From Liolophura sinensis (lineage: Eukaryota > Mollusca > Polyplacophora > Chitonida > Chitonidae), in contig NC_088300.1 in assembly GCF_032854445.1 (NCBI RefSeq), positions 48,603,682 through 48,667,681 of the forward strand: 64,000 nt of DNA. Direction: 5' to 3'. Shown piece after piece: positions 1 to 15,300 of the stretch. The translations under genes and the position numbers were made by a program. Each line of letters opens with the position of its first letter. Positions within the stretch are counted from its first letter, which is position 1. The notes below the pieces were generated by a model. It saw only the letters and a list, made by a program, of their open reading frames with translations. It was not told the DNA's origin and ran no database searches.

Positions 1-54
1 ATGAAAACAGTTAACCAGGAGAAAGGTCCTGCACTTCACACAATCACACTGGAT

Positions 55-70
55 CCCCCCCCCCCCCCCC
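55..70. repeat. Poly-C tract (16 C)
   Basis: Uninterrupted run of 16 C in the intron just downstream (minus-strand sense) of the damaged exon 8. Such tracts are prone to length error, which is relevant to the apparent frameshifts nearby. Confidence 0.95.
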
Positions 71-194
71 ACCAACTTTTTCAGGCCAAAACCCCAATTA
101 TGCAATTCAGACAACTTGACACAAGGAAGTACAAAAAAAGTAAAAGACAAGAGGAATGTCACATAGCAGTGATATGAAATGTATGTTCCTTTAC

Positions 195-314
195 CTCAGC
201 TGTTTGATTAGGTGGCAAACTTTTCTGCACCATGGGGTCTGTGTATGCAATGGACTGGACAGGTGTTTGTTGTGAAGCTCCAGGTAACCTTAAACTTCTT
301 CAAATGGTCTTGTT
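195..314 (-). pseudogene. FAM193A: FAM193-like exon 8 with several apparent frameshifts
   Basis: Between an acceptor-like site (CCCCCGTAAG, AG at 316-315) and a GTAAAG donor (194), coding potential jumps through frames. It reads DHLKKFKVTW (about 309-280), then ELHNKHL (280-260), then QSIAYTDPMVQKSLPP (257 to about 207), then LIKQLR up to the donor. The pieces are in the expected family order (vertebrate FAM193A has FK-TWELHNKHLF followed by a similar segment, from memory). Each jump could be explained by one or two missing bases within short G, T or C runs. All neighbouring exons are intact, so consensus errors are more likely than a dead gene. Confidence 0.55.
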
Positions 315-3300
315 CTTACGGGGGTCAAAAAATAAACAGATGAATCAACACAGCAATAAATTCAGCTGAAATCAAAGTTGGGCATGGAAATAGCCAAATT
401 ACAGTTGTACCTTGACCTGCTAGTCTTTGGGTATAGACACAGAATAACAAATGAATGCCTCATAAGTAAAGCTTGCCAAAAAGTAGGCTTTTGCATTCGC
501 AAAACAAACAATTCCTTTCTTGTCAATGAAGTCATCTCAAACATCTGGACTATAGTTTTCACTCCAATTTATCAAATAAAATCTATATTACTTCTGCCAA
601 CTATTTTAGATGTTACTCTATTTTACAACTTACATGGCCACAATTTAGGATTCAGGGTCCCGGTACCAGTTTCAAAATGGAAGAACCGCTTTGACATGTA
701 CATGCAACAATTACTGCAATACAATATTTACAATGCTGCTCATTGTGTACATAATGCTGTGAGACTTATATGAAACAGGTGTCTGGTGTAATGACTTACC
801 AATTCCTGTAGCAGTCCAGCCAGCTTATGGGCTGCTTTACAGAGCTGAGAGTACTCCTCTAGTAATCTTCCCACAAACTCCCTCGCTTCAGCCACTGTCT
901 TGTGCCCGCCCGTCAGTTGACGCAAAAGCGTCACCCTTTTTTCTAACACAAATTGACGAGCTTGGGATTCAAGACGACGGAAGAGTTGATGGGGGTCCCG
1001 GCTACACAGCCTGTGATCAAGCAGTTGTGAAGAAGCAACTTCATGTTAGAGTAATACCAATACAATATACTGGACAAAAAAGATAATCTTCCATATACTG
1101 ATGACAAAAAAAAAAAATACACTAAACAGGAAATTTTACAACCTGGCTGTCTCATGCTATAACAGCATAGTCAAAGGTAGCATTCAGAGGATACTCTTTG
1201 ATTTAAACAGAAATACTGCTAATGTTAATAATTGTATTTCTTTAAACAGACACAACAATTCTCCAATGATTAAGACATAATGAAGAAAATTTCATCTATC
1301 ATGGATTAATATGCCCAAATATGGCATCAAGAACAATCCCACAACAAGTACATGTATGTAGTTTATATAATCACACAGAAAGGTCACACAACTGGTACAA
1401 TGTTATATACTTTAAGTGATCCAAAAAGAAAATCACTCGTCAAGTAAATTCGTAATCTCCAATATTCAAGTGCACAATGAGACATTTACCTATGGACAAG
1501 TTCTGTTATTCTGTCCTCCTCCGGCATGGTGAGCTCGGGATCAGGGGTAGATAACCCCTCCTCTACAGACTCCCCATTACGGTAGATCAGCCAAACAGCC
1601 TTCCTCAACTCCATCCAGCACTTTTGTAATTCTTGCGTTTCTCTCTCATGCTCAGCTTCTATTTGTCTGTAAGAACAAGACTCGAGATTTCAGAATTACA
1701 GATCACAGCATATCTGAAGTTAAAAGACAAAAGCAAACAGGACAGTGACTGTGAATCAGATCAGCTGGTGATTACTGTCAATAATTACAGATTTTTCAGG
1801 TACTTTACACAACTGTCACTTGTTCTTATAAAACTTGACAGAACACCATTAACTGCTATTTCCATTTAATACAACATTAGCAAGTCACAATATAAAATGC
1901 AAAAAAGCTATCAAATCATCCTCTATAAATTCCATTAATAGCAGCAAGTGACATTTATGCACTAGACATAAATCAATTTTTTTCTTTTCCAGGAAATGTT
2001 TCAAATTTGAATGAAACACTGTTAATGTCATATACCACCGAACAGTACAGACATAGCAAGACAACATAATATTACATCGAAACTAGCTGTGTTCCGTACA
2101 CTAAAGCTACATCAAGAGCAAAACAGTAATAGAATCCTTACCTGCGTTCTGTGCAGGCTTCACAGGTGCACACACTGCCATTGACAGAGCTGGACTCCCC
2201 AGCAGGTACTGTTGAACCCAAGTTCATATCCGATAAAAACGGTAATGATGTGGAGTCCACGGTGAATTCTTGGTCCTGTTAAAAAATATACAACACGTTC
2301 ATATATTAAGTGAGAGTGGAAATTTTCTGTTATCAAAGCCACTTCTAGCACACCTCTAAAAATGACAAAATATGAGTCAATAGCTGCTCCATCATATATG
2401 TTTATTTAAACATACAAGTTGTAACAGGAACTAACTTCAGGAAGTTATGGAAAAGTCAAGTGATATGGTCATGCAGGCATTACCACACCTGACATGAAAG
2501 CAATAAAATTTCCAGCACTAATCTGATCAGCGAGTTGCAAACAATATCATGTTCGAAAAATCACTATTTTACAGCTGTGGAAGTTCTGCTGAAATTTTAT
2601 CTACACCATTCATTTTAACAGCAAAAATACAATCATTCAATAATAATGCTGATGAACTGGCAGAGTCACAACTTTTATTAATGTTCTTCAATGCTCAGTA
2701 ATACTTCAATACTACTTTCTTTAAGGACTAAAATATCAAAATACACAACAATGTGTAAAAAGACGATATAAAAGAGAAGATACAGCACCCAATGTTATCA
2801 TTTGAAATGAACATGTTGTATATACACACCACAAATGTAAATGTACAGAGATATGCTCTTCACTATCTAAAGGTAAGGATACTGATATATTTTAACTGAT
2901 CTACATGTCCTGTACCCAGTCACCCTGTCAAGGAAAAATGACAGAAAATGACACAGTAAGGAGCATGCCTGCAGAATACAGCGACATGCTGTCCTACACT
3001 GTACACAAGATCACAGAGTTGGGGGAGACAGGCAGGATAAGGACTCTGCAATCAGCAGGCCTGCTCGGGACAGTGCCTTACCAGAAATGAAGTGTCAAGG
3101 GATGACAAGCCAGTCTTTTTCTCCACCTCTTCCACAGACCTGCGACAGTTAGGGCACACCCATAGAGGAAGCTGTAAAACATACCAGCAAAATCCCAGTT
3201 AAAAAAAAAAAAAAAGAAAAAATTGCAAAAAGGGATATTGTTGAAGCCACATCTGGCTGACACACTTTAAACTCTATGGCTCTGCCAGACAATACAAGGA

Positions 3301-6300
3301 CTGCTTCTGTTGATACCACAGCGGGTTAGCATTGCAGACCAATCTGAACATCTGCTTTGCAAATCAAAAACGGACAGGATTACTTAAAGAAAGAAAGATG
3401 AACCCCTGGAGCCAAAATCCCATGTGGCACATGTGAAAACACATTACATATACATGCAAAATCTTCAGTCATGTCCTCCATGAATCATCATACACTATAT
3501 GGTCTTTCTTCATACTGTGTCTTTTCATTAGAAGGTACTTATCAGAGGAAACTCGTCTGAGGAATCCCCTCCCTCTGCCAAACAAAGCCTAAAACTGGCC
3601 TTTGTTTACTTCTATGAAAGTGTAACATGCACCAAAAAACGTAACATCTCCTGAGATACAATATTCAGTTTCAACAACATAAAGATACCATAATTTGCAG
3701 GTATATGTGGTCCAAGTCTATGAACAAGATCAGGAACTGCTGAAACCTGGACTTCAACAACACAATCCTTACATGATTGCTTTTGCCTAACAGCTGTAAT
3801 ACATACTAGAAATAAATCATTTAAAATACTTCACATCCAGGATATTATTGTACAAAATAGTATTCAGTAACTGTTAACAGCAATATTCCAAAGAAAATCA
3901 GTCACTCAGAACTATGAAATTTACAGAAAAAATCCTTGAAGTAAAATAAAGTAAAATAATTTAAGTCTGCAACAACTTCTCCCTCTTCATCTGGTATAGT
4001 TTGTAAATTAGGGTACAGGTCTATTGCTCCACATACAAAAAACAGGAGGGTAGCAAGAAGGAACGGATGTATAACCTAGATATCCACAGTGAAACATGTT
4101 CCCCATCTATATGTACCCCAAAGTTTGGTTTTTTAATACACTCCACACAAAATAGGTCAATTGGGTACTGTGTATCATTCCTCTTTTTACTCCTTTCAGT
4201 CTTCAATTTCAAGTATTATTCCAATTACATGTATCTGAACAAAATAAACATAATTAGTGCAGTGCAGTGCAGCAGTTATTTCTATGGTGTTTGACTGTTC
4301 CACTTTACTGCCCTACATTATAATAAATGTAAATATACATGCACATATTTTAAATACGTAGCAATTAACATTTTTACATCCAAGGGATCTATTTGTTTCT
4401 ACACAACATACGATCGATAAACTACTGAACTTCTTATGGAATATATGAAGTGTTAAGACTCAATGGCATTGTAATGGTATTGTTATACATGTATATGATA
4501 TAGGGTGAAGCCTTCCCACAATATCCAGGTCAACAGACTGAATCATTCATAAATGCCATATCAGGTACATATACCATGTGCAGCGATGAAATGGTTGACT
4601 GTACTCTTATACACTGTTCAATATAAGCTTGAAAAAAAAAAAACAAGTTTATGCACCTAAAATTTACTTTTCACAGTTTTTTTCAGGTAAATGAACGTAT
4701 CATGTTCAAACATTGATCTTCATCCATGATAATTACCATCATAATGGATAACCTATGTCCCATTTGCATACTCCAAAGATGGACTGTTTCTGTTGTAAGC
4801 ATTCTTAATTACTAGCAGTATGCTACGTCTAAGTATCAGTCATTCATTAGACATGAGGCAATATCACTATCACTGAATAATTTCTAGACTTACTGCTGAC
4901 AATGTGCTAGCATCTTCGCTCTTGTTTTTATCATCTGTTTCTGAAAAGGACAAAAAAATGCACAATATATTTTTTATTCAATATTATATTACTCAATCCA
5001 ATTCAATACAAAACACTGTCCCATTGAGATTACAGGAAGCTGGCCATCACTATTTCACACATGGAGGACCATACTAATAAATGAATAAATCTCCTTGTGC
5101 ATGTATAGTTACTTCCCCAAAAAGTGTAACATTTTTGAAAGCATTTTTATCACAACTTGTAATCTGTTGTGAACCGCTAACACTGCCCATGCATGGTCAT
5201 AATCAAAATTTAAATGAATGCATACCACCATTCCTTAAGTGCATTTTTTTAAACACAGAAAGATTGAAGAATTAATGTGCCAAATGTGGCAAAAGCCGAA
5301 GTGTGACAGCCTCTCTATGCTTGTGTAATGCAAAGCACCCTGAATCTGCAGTGTCACCATTCTCAAGCTATTATTATACATGGAGATCCCTGGTGGATGA
5401 TTTCCCAACTCTCAGGGGTGAGAAATTACATTATGATTAAGGCTCCCCTGGGATATAAATGTCTGTGCAGAGGAGCATCAGGCCTTGTACTAGTCACAGC
5501 TTTATTAGTTACTGTATACAATTTGATCAATATATCCCCGTCTGGATGTTAGGTCTATATTACTGCCTGTGCATAAAGTATGTCTATAAAATTGACTATT
5601 CATGTATTAAGTCTGTTAATATATGCAATTCTCTCATGTTTTCTTTGACACTAACTCGGAACACATCCTTTTTGACTGTACACTTTTATAAGTCTGCATA
5701 ATTATTTTTCCAAATCAATATCTCTCCAGCGTACACTCTGCCTAAACCAGCACACTGATCTGTCAGCTTCACATAGTAGTTAAAGGAAAAGACCTCTAAA
5801 AATCGAAGTATGCATCACTAAATAGACCACTTAAAACTGTGCATAAATATACTTTCATTTATTTTCTTAGCTTTTTGTGAAGAGTATTAAAGGCACTCAA
5901 ACATTTGAATTCTAATGTGGGCTTTACTATCAGATGTAAGGAACTCTGACGTCACAGGAAGTTTTTCCAGCTCAAATCACTACACTGAATGTTGGAATAA
6001 CCCTTTTACCAATGAGTGAAAGATTACTAAAATAATGTTCTCAAAAATTCCTTCATTCTGGTGAACATCAGGACAAAAACTTTTCAGCTTTCTTTTACTT
6101 TCAGATACATAAAATTCATTGCACACTATAACTGCGAAACAGGCAGAAAATGCAATACACTTACACTTAAGTAAGGCAAATCCTGATTGGCTGAAGTCAT
6201 ACAGAACTTTGGATGTAAACATCATGTGCTGAACTCATTTATTGGAAAACTTTATATTTTGACTGTGGGACATGGATTTTGGATCTATTGAAATAGTCAG

Positions 6301-9300
6301 CTTTAAAATGAAATGATGAACCATACTGATGTGTGAATGAGCCATGCCAAACAAAGCTGTGGTAAGGCTTATTGCTTCACAAGACTCTTACCCATCTATG
6401 AGGAAAGTGACACTTCAGGCCGACAAGCGCAGAACATCATTTTGTCTTTCTCTCTTTTTTCTTTAGCTAAAGCAATGAATTTATCTTCTTTGCAAGACAA
6501 AACCAGTTTGTGACGCTTTACATGTATTTGAAAAGCATAAATAGCATCAGTGATTCTTTTGATTTATGTCTCACCCCCTCAACAAACACATATTGAAAAG
6601 GAATTTTTGTGAGCTATATGTACACGTAGTGATAAATGGAGCAAAGATTGCAGGAGCAATTTCATATTGTGACCGTAATAGTCATGTGGTTTATTTATCC
6701 GACTGGAGTTTTGTGCCATTCTCAAGAATATGTGTTATTGGTAAAATGAAGGTACATGTACAGCAGTAACCCAGGGATGGGTTCTTTCTAAGTACACATT
6801 ATTTAAAAAAATATCCCAAAAATAACTTTCACTGCTACTGGAGCAAGAGAGAATTCCACATCAGCTCAGCTAAATTAAATACTCAATATTGGCAGACTTT
6901 TCCTCAACAATTTTGCAACACATACTCATGTTGATACACGAGTAGGTTGCATACACCAAGTTTACTGGTATGGTAATCAACATAAGCTGAGGGATTTAAT
7001 TACTCTGAATGCAACTTTTACCCATGATATCCAACCTTGTCAAGATCTAGTATCTATCTTGCCTGTAGAGACCATACATTACATGTTTCTACACCCTCAT
7101 TCCATTTATTTATTTATTTATTTGATTGATGTTTTACGCTGTACTCGACAACATTTCACTCACATTTCACTTTTCACAGCAGCCAGTATTATGGTGGAAG
7201 GAAACTGAGGGGTAACACCTTTGCTCCATGCACCAAGTGTTTAAAATGAACTTCTCTTATCTCCTATAAATTAATAACTGGAGACTTACATTTGATGTTG
7301 ATGTGACCATGTGAATATTCAATACACATTCTGACATAACACAATCATTTTTATGAACAAGGGTTATGCGCATGTACATTACAATCGGTATTTCGGCCAC
7401 TGTTAATGTCCTAAATATCCGTCAAAACAGCCAATAGTTTTACTTAAGATCACAAACTTTACATCAGAAATATACAAACCTTCTTTGACTTTGGAGGCAT
7501 TTGGAGGGTCTGGCCTCTCACAGCGACATAATAAACACCGTTCACCCCCCAGGTAAGGGTTGGGGCCTCGGCTCAGGGGTGGCATGGGGCTATCACAGTC
7601 ATATGGAGCATCCATGAACTTCTCAATCTCCTTAAGATCCTGAGAAACAAAAAAAAAAAAAAAAACGAGTCCCTTTAATAAATATTGCAAAGCCCCATCT
7701 ATAATTCACTCCCAAAAGAATGACTTCAATCATAATCTACAAAAGTTTCTAAAACTGAGAAATTCAAATCATGTAGGTATTGTAAATGATTTCTGTAAAG
7801 GAATTTAAGTAATATCTAATTTTTAGCAATGTCACAGACGGGAAAAATTTGAAAATTAATTCAACAACAATAAATGCGCATGCCCGAAAACATAACACGT
7901 AAATACATATCTGAAATTACAACAGACATATACCAGTACAAAATATTCTGCCTAAGACCTTAGCCTAGAGCAAAATAATATGGACATTGACAGTTAAGAA
8001 CTCAAAGCTAACATGAATATTATAGGCAACTTGCTGGGAGATCTCTTATTATTTATTTATTTGATTGGTGTTTCATGCTGTCCTCGAGAATATTTCACTT
8101 ATACGATGGCGGCCAGCATTATGGTGGGAGGAAACCAGAGAGAGCCCGGGGGAAACTGACAACCATCTTGCAGGTTGCTGACAGGCCTTTCCACATACGA
8201 CCGGAGAGGAAGCCAGCATAAGCTGGACGTGAACTCACGGCGACCGTATTGGTGAGAGACTGCTGGGTCATTACGCTGCGCTAGCGCGCTAACCAACTGA
8301 GCCACGGAGGCCCCCCGGACTCTTAAGATCTAGACTCTTAAGGTCTAGCATACATTTCAGAAACAAAAACCTCTTCAAACTTAACAAGGTCCATAAGAAT
8401 TTGGGCAGTGTGGTTAATCTTCTGTTTTCATTGTTTTTCTCAGCGTGTAGATGATAATTACAGGAGGTTAATTCACATAAAAACTCATTTACTGCTCACT
8501 GACAACAGTTTGAGAATAAGCAGGTGGAGGTTCAATCTACAGCTGGTACACCTGAATAAGCAAAAGGAAGTGTCAACTGTACAGGAATACATCTCATTTT
8601 CTTGCATATGGTTTTGTACGAACAGCCATGGAAAATCCACGCGCCTTTCACTATCCCTCCTGATGTTTTTATTCAACAATATGCCAGTAACCATGGTGAC
8701 AAGCTGACTATGAAGTAAAACCATAACAGAATCTGGTCAATTCAGCAACATCGGTAGAAGCGTTCAAATATTTATTGTACACTAATACCCACATTCTGTA
8801 GAAACTGAACGTGTAACAACTTTCTTTACTCTCAAACATGTATATATCCATTCTATTTCAACCCAATGAAATGTGAGCTGTATTTGAGGGAACAGACATT
8901 TGCCATTATGTTCTCTTAACTGTCATGTCTAACAGAAATCACAACAAGCGAGGTGAACCAGTTCTTAACAGTAGCACCTTGAATGCTTTCATTTAGTATA
9001 CAGGTATGTACACATAACAAAGGTATCACTTAATCATGAAAGGAGATATCATACTACAGTTCAAGATTCATATTACAAGAGAGCACAGATGAATGCACCT
9101 CAGCACCTTGACTTTGCATGTCAACCTGGAGTGAAACTGCATGTATTAATCAACATCAGCATCTGGCCTCAGGATCAGATCAATCTTAGATTTGGGTCAA
9201 AATTTCAAACCATTTAAAAATAATTATTTCTCACATAATAGGAGGAAAATATTGCTTGACAACGTAAATTCTGGGTAAGTTATTGTACAACAAATTTCCC

Positions 9301-12300
9301 CTCAAGGGAAAGGAAGTTTTTAATGACTGAAATTTTGACTCCAGTCTAAGATCGGTTTGTTATCCCTGGGCCTGATTCACAGAAACTGTTTCTTTCTTTT
9401 AACAGTAAAGTGATCTTTTAGTTCATGTTTGACATACTTGTCTTCATGGTGATATCCTTTGACCTAAATTAATTTTAACCATCCTTTGACCTACATTAAT
9501 TTTAAACATCCTTTGGCCTACATTAATTTTAATCAACATGTTTAAACTCTGTTTTTCTCAACATTTTGATCAGTGCTGTCAACATGTGGACAAGATGAAA
9601 TGGGGCGCACATGTGTATGAAATGTAACACAACACTGGCAATCCCAGTACCTGTGAACTCCACATGATGATCTTTTGCAATTTTCACATGTTGTACACTC
9701 TGCATGTATCCTCAACTCGTATATCATGTATATTTCTTTCTTTTCGTCAGAAACGTGCAATCAACAACATGTCAGGTATCTGGTGGCTACATGTTTTAGA
9801 TAAACTGTGATTAAACATGTTTGCATAGAGCTCCATACCCTGTTGTGCTGACATGGCCAGCGTTAAATTTAGGAAAAATCACTGAAGGTCTTAACTCAAG
9901 CCATCAGCATGTAGGAGATGTTCAAACAGCATCACAATGCTGTGTTTGGCCTGGTGGCTCCTTATGCGGTGCGAGAAGGCAGAAACTTCCAGGGATGGCC
10001 AGGGGGAGAAGGCGTGGAGTATTTATAGAGGGAGCAGCATCTGGTCAGATGCCTATTACAGCCGCTTGACAGAAGCAATCAAAATCAGAATCACAGCTGA
10101 TCAGTGTATGCTAAGCTCTTCAGCAGTAGGGGTGGGTGGGTCGACAGTCAAATAGATGTAGATAAACACTGCAACAACCCCCTACCCCCTTCACTGGTCA
10201 AACACAACTAACAAGCCTCATTGGAACAGTTAAACTGCAAGCTACAAAGCACTCATATATGTATATGTCTGCACCACTACCATCAGTATGCAATCTACTA
10301 ACACATGCATGTAGATTACACTTGATATGCATAAACATTAATCGCATACCAGCACTAGGGCATACATGTATATGAAGAACATGGTAATTAATAAATACAG
10401 ATGGGCTAAATGCAATTATGTATGTCGCATATCCAGACCAGCGTTCAAGGACACGTCAAACAACAGAGACATCATTGTGGAAAAAAAGTATCAGGCTGCA
10501 TGCACTAGTCAATAACTTCAATATATGCTGTTGGTTACTTACACAGAAAACCCCTTTAAATGTGTGTGGCTGTACATTTACATACAAAACTATTGTATGT
10601 TCAAGTTAAACCCACAGATACCCACACAGCACCAAACACATTAAGAAATATCCCATACTGTGTCTTGTGGGTCATGATTTTCACATCACAAGAACTGAGT
10701 TTGTACCATTCAAACCTTAAATATTCCATTCAATTTATGTATACTGATATACTTGTGAATGTAAATTGTGAAACATTGTGAATCAATTACCATAAACATG
10801 GACATACATCACCTACAATATATGTACAATCTACCTCATGTACCTCCACATTTTGGCCAGATTTGTTCATTTAAGTCTTGAAATGTCAGCAAAATTATTC
10901 TTGACGAAAGCTAAATATATACATAACACTCGGGCTCTACTATACAGTAAGTGTGATTGTTTTCAGTATCGTACTACATGTACATTGACCCTGGTGCTGT
11001 CCACACTTAATCAGCTGCCACACATTGCATATTGTTTCTGTTTATTCAATAATATCCATCAGGACAATGAAAACAATGTGATTATAAAAATGATCAGTTC
11101 ATGTAGATTGTAAGTTTATATGACACATTTAAATGTCACAGCCCCGTGTTACATAACATAGGACACAATGATGAAAATTCTAATGTGCTGCAGTTCTGTA
11201 TGTTTAAAAGCCTGTACACTGTATCAACAAGGAAATCTCAACACACCTCCTCTTCCAAGTATTCAATAATTTAGATGACCACATCAAGTACTCTAGACAT
11301 AACATCCACTTCTACACCCACCAGGGAAATTAAATACCCTGGACCTTGCTTAATAATCAGCCATGAATCCATGTTTTTGTTAAAAAACCCTCTGCTGCAC
11401 AGCCCACACTACACCCACAAGTGATCAATACGTGCGTATATGGCATGCACTGCCTCAGTTTGTCTCCTGAACCACTACAGGACTGATCTACGATCTGGAT
11501 CTACGGTGACGCAGTTACCACACTGTTCTCCATGTCACAACCTCTCACTTTCATAATGATAAAATGTTCTCAATTAATATTACCTCATTGAGGCCGGTGT
11601 CAGGGATATGTCATAATATGAAATGTTAGGTTATCATGCCTCAAGATAAAAACAATGTGAAAATATCCCCTCCGAAGACATTCTTACTCGCAACAGTATA
11701 AGTAAATGTGTTATTTGTAGAAATAAATGCACCCAATACTGTCATATATTCAAGATACTGTCTATTAGGAATATACAGAGTGTGAATTAAGAAAAGAAAG
11801 AATAAAAAGGATATCTCTTTTACTCAATGTAGTAACAGAAATCACTACATATTCGTACGAAATTTAGTGAACAAAGCCTATGGACAAGCTTTAAGATTAA
11901 GAAAAAGCTAATCTACTTTGCACAACAACAAACCAAATACATGCATATCTGCTGCAATGGTCATTACATGTCCATGAGACCAGAATATTTATGGTCATAA
12001 TCTTGCTTATGCACACTTAATGGGCTTAAGGTACATTAGCAATGAAACGTATGGTGATTTCAAATTGACAAATATCAAATGAATGATGTAAAATTCAGAT
12101 TAAATCAGATTAAATTAATGTAACCCTATGGCAAAACCTGTCACAAAAACCTCAGATAACAAAGTAGTACGGTCAAATGGTACATGGGCTATTGATAATC
12201 GCTATTTGTTCACAGCAAAACCGATCAATGACACTTACTCCAGCCCGGCTTACAGAAGAGCTGTCAGTAACTTTCTCAGACCATTGGCTCAACACTATAG

Positions 12301-15300
12301 CTGCCACGTTTCTAAGTTTAGGACAAGACAACAACATCGAAAATTTCACTATCCTCTGACCGGCTGTTTACTTTTTCATTTCAGCAACCCTTACTTTTCA
12401 AATATTGTCAAATGTCTACCATAATTTGCCTTATATTCATAACAAGTTTACTAAATCCACACATGTATATAATCATACATCATAACAACAGAAAGAGAAG
12501 TCTTTGCAGGAATTAATAGATAAGTAGGACAAGGCAGAATTCCTCACTTCAGATGAGCAAAGAATTTATTCATTTGATAGGAGTCAAACACTACACTCAA
12601 CACTATCACTTACCAAACAGCTACATGTGCCCTCTTTATGGATTCTTTGTTTTGCTTTGCATGATTGTGTGTCTTCGTTCTAAATACCATTACACAACAC
12701 TGAAATTTTCTTAACTGAACGCTTAGTATAAAAGTTGAATGAGCTTTATTTTACACAATCCTTTGACCACATGGACAATATCAACATACATACAATGCCT
12801 ATACATTCGACCTAAATTGCCATCTGAAATAAGCACTTTGAAATATGTGTCTGTCAGGGCATATATGATGTATCCAGTGATTGAAAACCACCACCAGATT
12901 ACCGCCTATAAACCACCAATACTTCGTATAAGATATCTCATTTTAACAAACAGATCACACAATGTAATAATGCAAACCTTAATCAACATCAATAATCAAG
13001 ACATGCACACAAGTTAGTGGCAAGCTACCTTAAGTAGGTCAGCTAGGTGCAGTGCTATCATAATATGGGTTCACCTAAATAATAGAAGTGAAAATAAAAA
13101 ATTGGAACATGATGTGCCTTCCACTTAGTCCTAAATTAGGCGTACCTGCTTACATGTAAATCAACATACTCTCTGACAGCAACACAACTCATCTGTTTAA
13201 CACACATATACTCAATTACTTTTTCAAATTCATTTTTTTTGTGCAAATAATTATATGCATGTTTTATCTGTTCATGTAGAAAAACAGTTCTAAACCTATG
13301 GCATTTGTTGTGTGACCTCTATTCTTGATGTCCCAGCATGCATGACAGTACAGCCATACTGCTCCTTGTGTCTCTGAAATGTGATATTTCACCCAAATAA
13401 ATATTACAATAGAGAGAAGCCTGATACATTCATAATTCTCTGGGTCTATACTGTTTGTATTTTTTTTTTCTATCTGTCTACTGCCTGGTCTAAACAGGTG
13501 CCCCACCCAAACAGCACACTGTGTAACACGCACACAAGCCAGAAAACATTTAGGAATAGCTGGCATTTTTTCAGGAGGGCTGGTTGAGAGAGAGTTCAGT
13601 GTAGTGGAGGATTGACCTGGACAGTGTGTGACTGTGTCATGACCCACCATGTACAAGTATGCTCAACCCGACTTCAACAGGCTTCAAACCCCAGACAGCA
13701 AACACACAACACAGCTGGATTTCTGTCAATCCACAAGAAAATCCAAGTGAAAAACTGCCTGTGGACTGCTGTCAAGTAACAGCACGTAATGATGACATCA
13801 CAGATCTATCACATTGTCATCACAGACAGTTCAATGGGAACAGACATGCAGATCCTTCGACTTCCGCTCAAGGAAAACTCAGCTGAACTCTGGCATAAAC
13901 ATGATGAATTCAAACAAATGGAACACAAAACCACTACATATTATAAAGTATACTATAACATGTATCGTATATGTAATAAAGTATGACAATATTACATATG
14001 ACATATTATGGATAGATTTTTGCGTACAGCGTAAAACACAAATTGAATAAATAAATATTACGAAGAGTCAACAACCAACTGCACTGCAAAAGGGACAATT
14101 TCCCTCAGCTAAAAGCTAGATTTTAAGTTTCATTCCTACCACATGATGGCTGAATACTGTTGAAGTAAGCTTCAAGGTACAGGCACAGATCTTCACTAAG
14201 TTAAAGGCATGGGTGCTTATGTGCAGCCACATCAATATAATTTAACAAATTCCTAACGTCAACAGGTTTAGCCACAGACATGTAAGTTCATGTTTACATT
14301 ATCATTTATATACACCATAAATATATATACGTTTATAGCATACATGTACAATATATATACATGTATGTAAATGAATTCAATATGTTTGTAACACTGTAGT
14401 ATTCTGCCATTTAAAACTATTTCTGTTGCATTACATTTGATTACAAACCTTTCAACTAAATTATGAACTACAGTACTGTGCTAAGCACTGCTGATCCCCC
14501 CCATCCCCTTCTATAGCCTCCACAGCAAGTATTCGTACCAAGCACTGGTTAATGTATAGAACGCAAATGTACTAAGCATGCATGTGTATTTATGTACATT
14601 ATATATAAATAGTGCAATCATCAGGGCTTGGGTAGGGTTAGCGTTAGCTGTACATAGTCTACCAAGGAGGGAAACACTCTAGCATTCAGCAGCCAATGAC
14701 TTTGGCAAAATGCCTAAAATAGTATTGTCTTCAATTGCATGGACCACTTGGTGGTTATTAACAGATATATATGCACTGTGCACAGAACCACCCTACTTCT
14801 ATATATATGTGTCTAGTGGGGGTATATAAGCATAGATTCAAAATGTGGCTTTCATTCAGTCTTCATAACTTCGGCCATCAATGTATATTTGCAGTTAAGC
14901 TAATTAGAAAGCAACCTATAAGCGTATTATACACAATTCTCTCAGTTTGAGACAAGAAGTTCATCTCTTCAGAAAACAGGTAAATGTGTACCAGAAATAA
15001 AGAATTCCTATAATAATGTGGTAAGCATGAATCATATAGGGATAGAATTAAGTTTTTCTGCTTACCCTTACCTGGTAATGTGGGTATGACCAAGATATTA
15101 TTTATTGTTTCATTTGTGCTCTACAAGAGTCCTACCACACGGGTTAAGGATGAGGTCTTCAGCGAGAGATAGATGGTTCACATCACTTGCCAACAAGGGC
15201 CTCCAGAAGTAATCATTCTACAGAATTATCATAGCACTGGCTATTGGCCTTTCACTATGTGGGCTGAAAAGGATGGTCAGGACCATTTATCCTAACCAGC

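Noticed and set aside
8225-8314. A true tRNA gene
   Set aside because: A and B boxes are present, but the cloverleaf does not close and the sequence continues into a SINE body with an AAAT tail.
8319-8348. 15-bp near-duplication (ACTCTTAAGATCTAG / ACTCTTAAGGTCTAG) as the target duplication of the SINE
   Set aside because: Both copies lie on the same side of the SINE, so they cannot be its flanking duplication.
9821-10155. Overlapping plus-strand open frames of 82 and 72 codons in the large intron as a gene
   Set aside because: No recognisable domain, no convincing splice sites or start context, and composition like the surrounding intron.
13264-13656. 130-codon minus-strand open frame as an extra FAM193-like exon
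   Set aside because: No plausible acceptor/donor pair with the required 0/0 phase around it, and no family resemblance.
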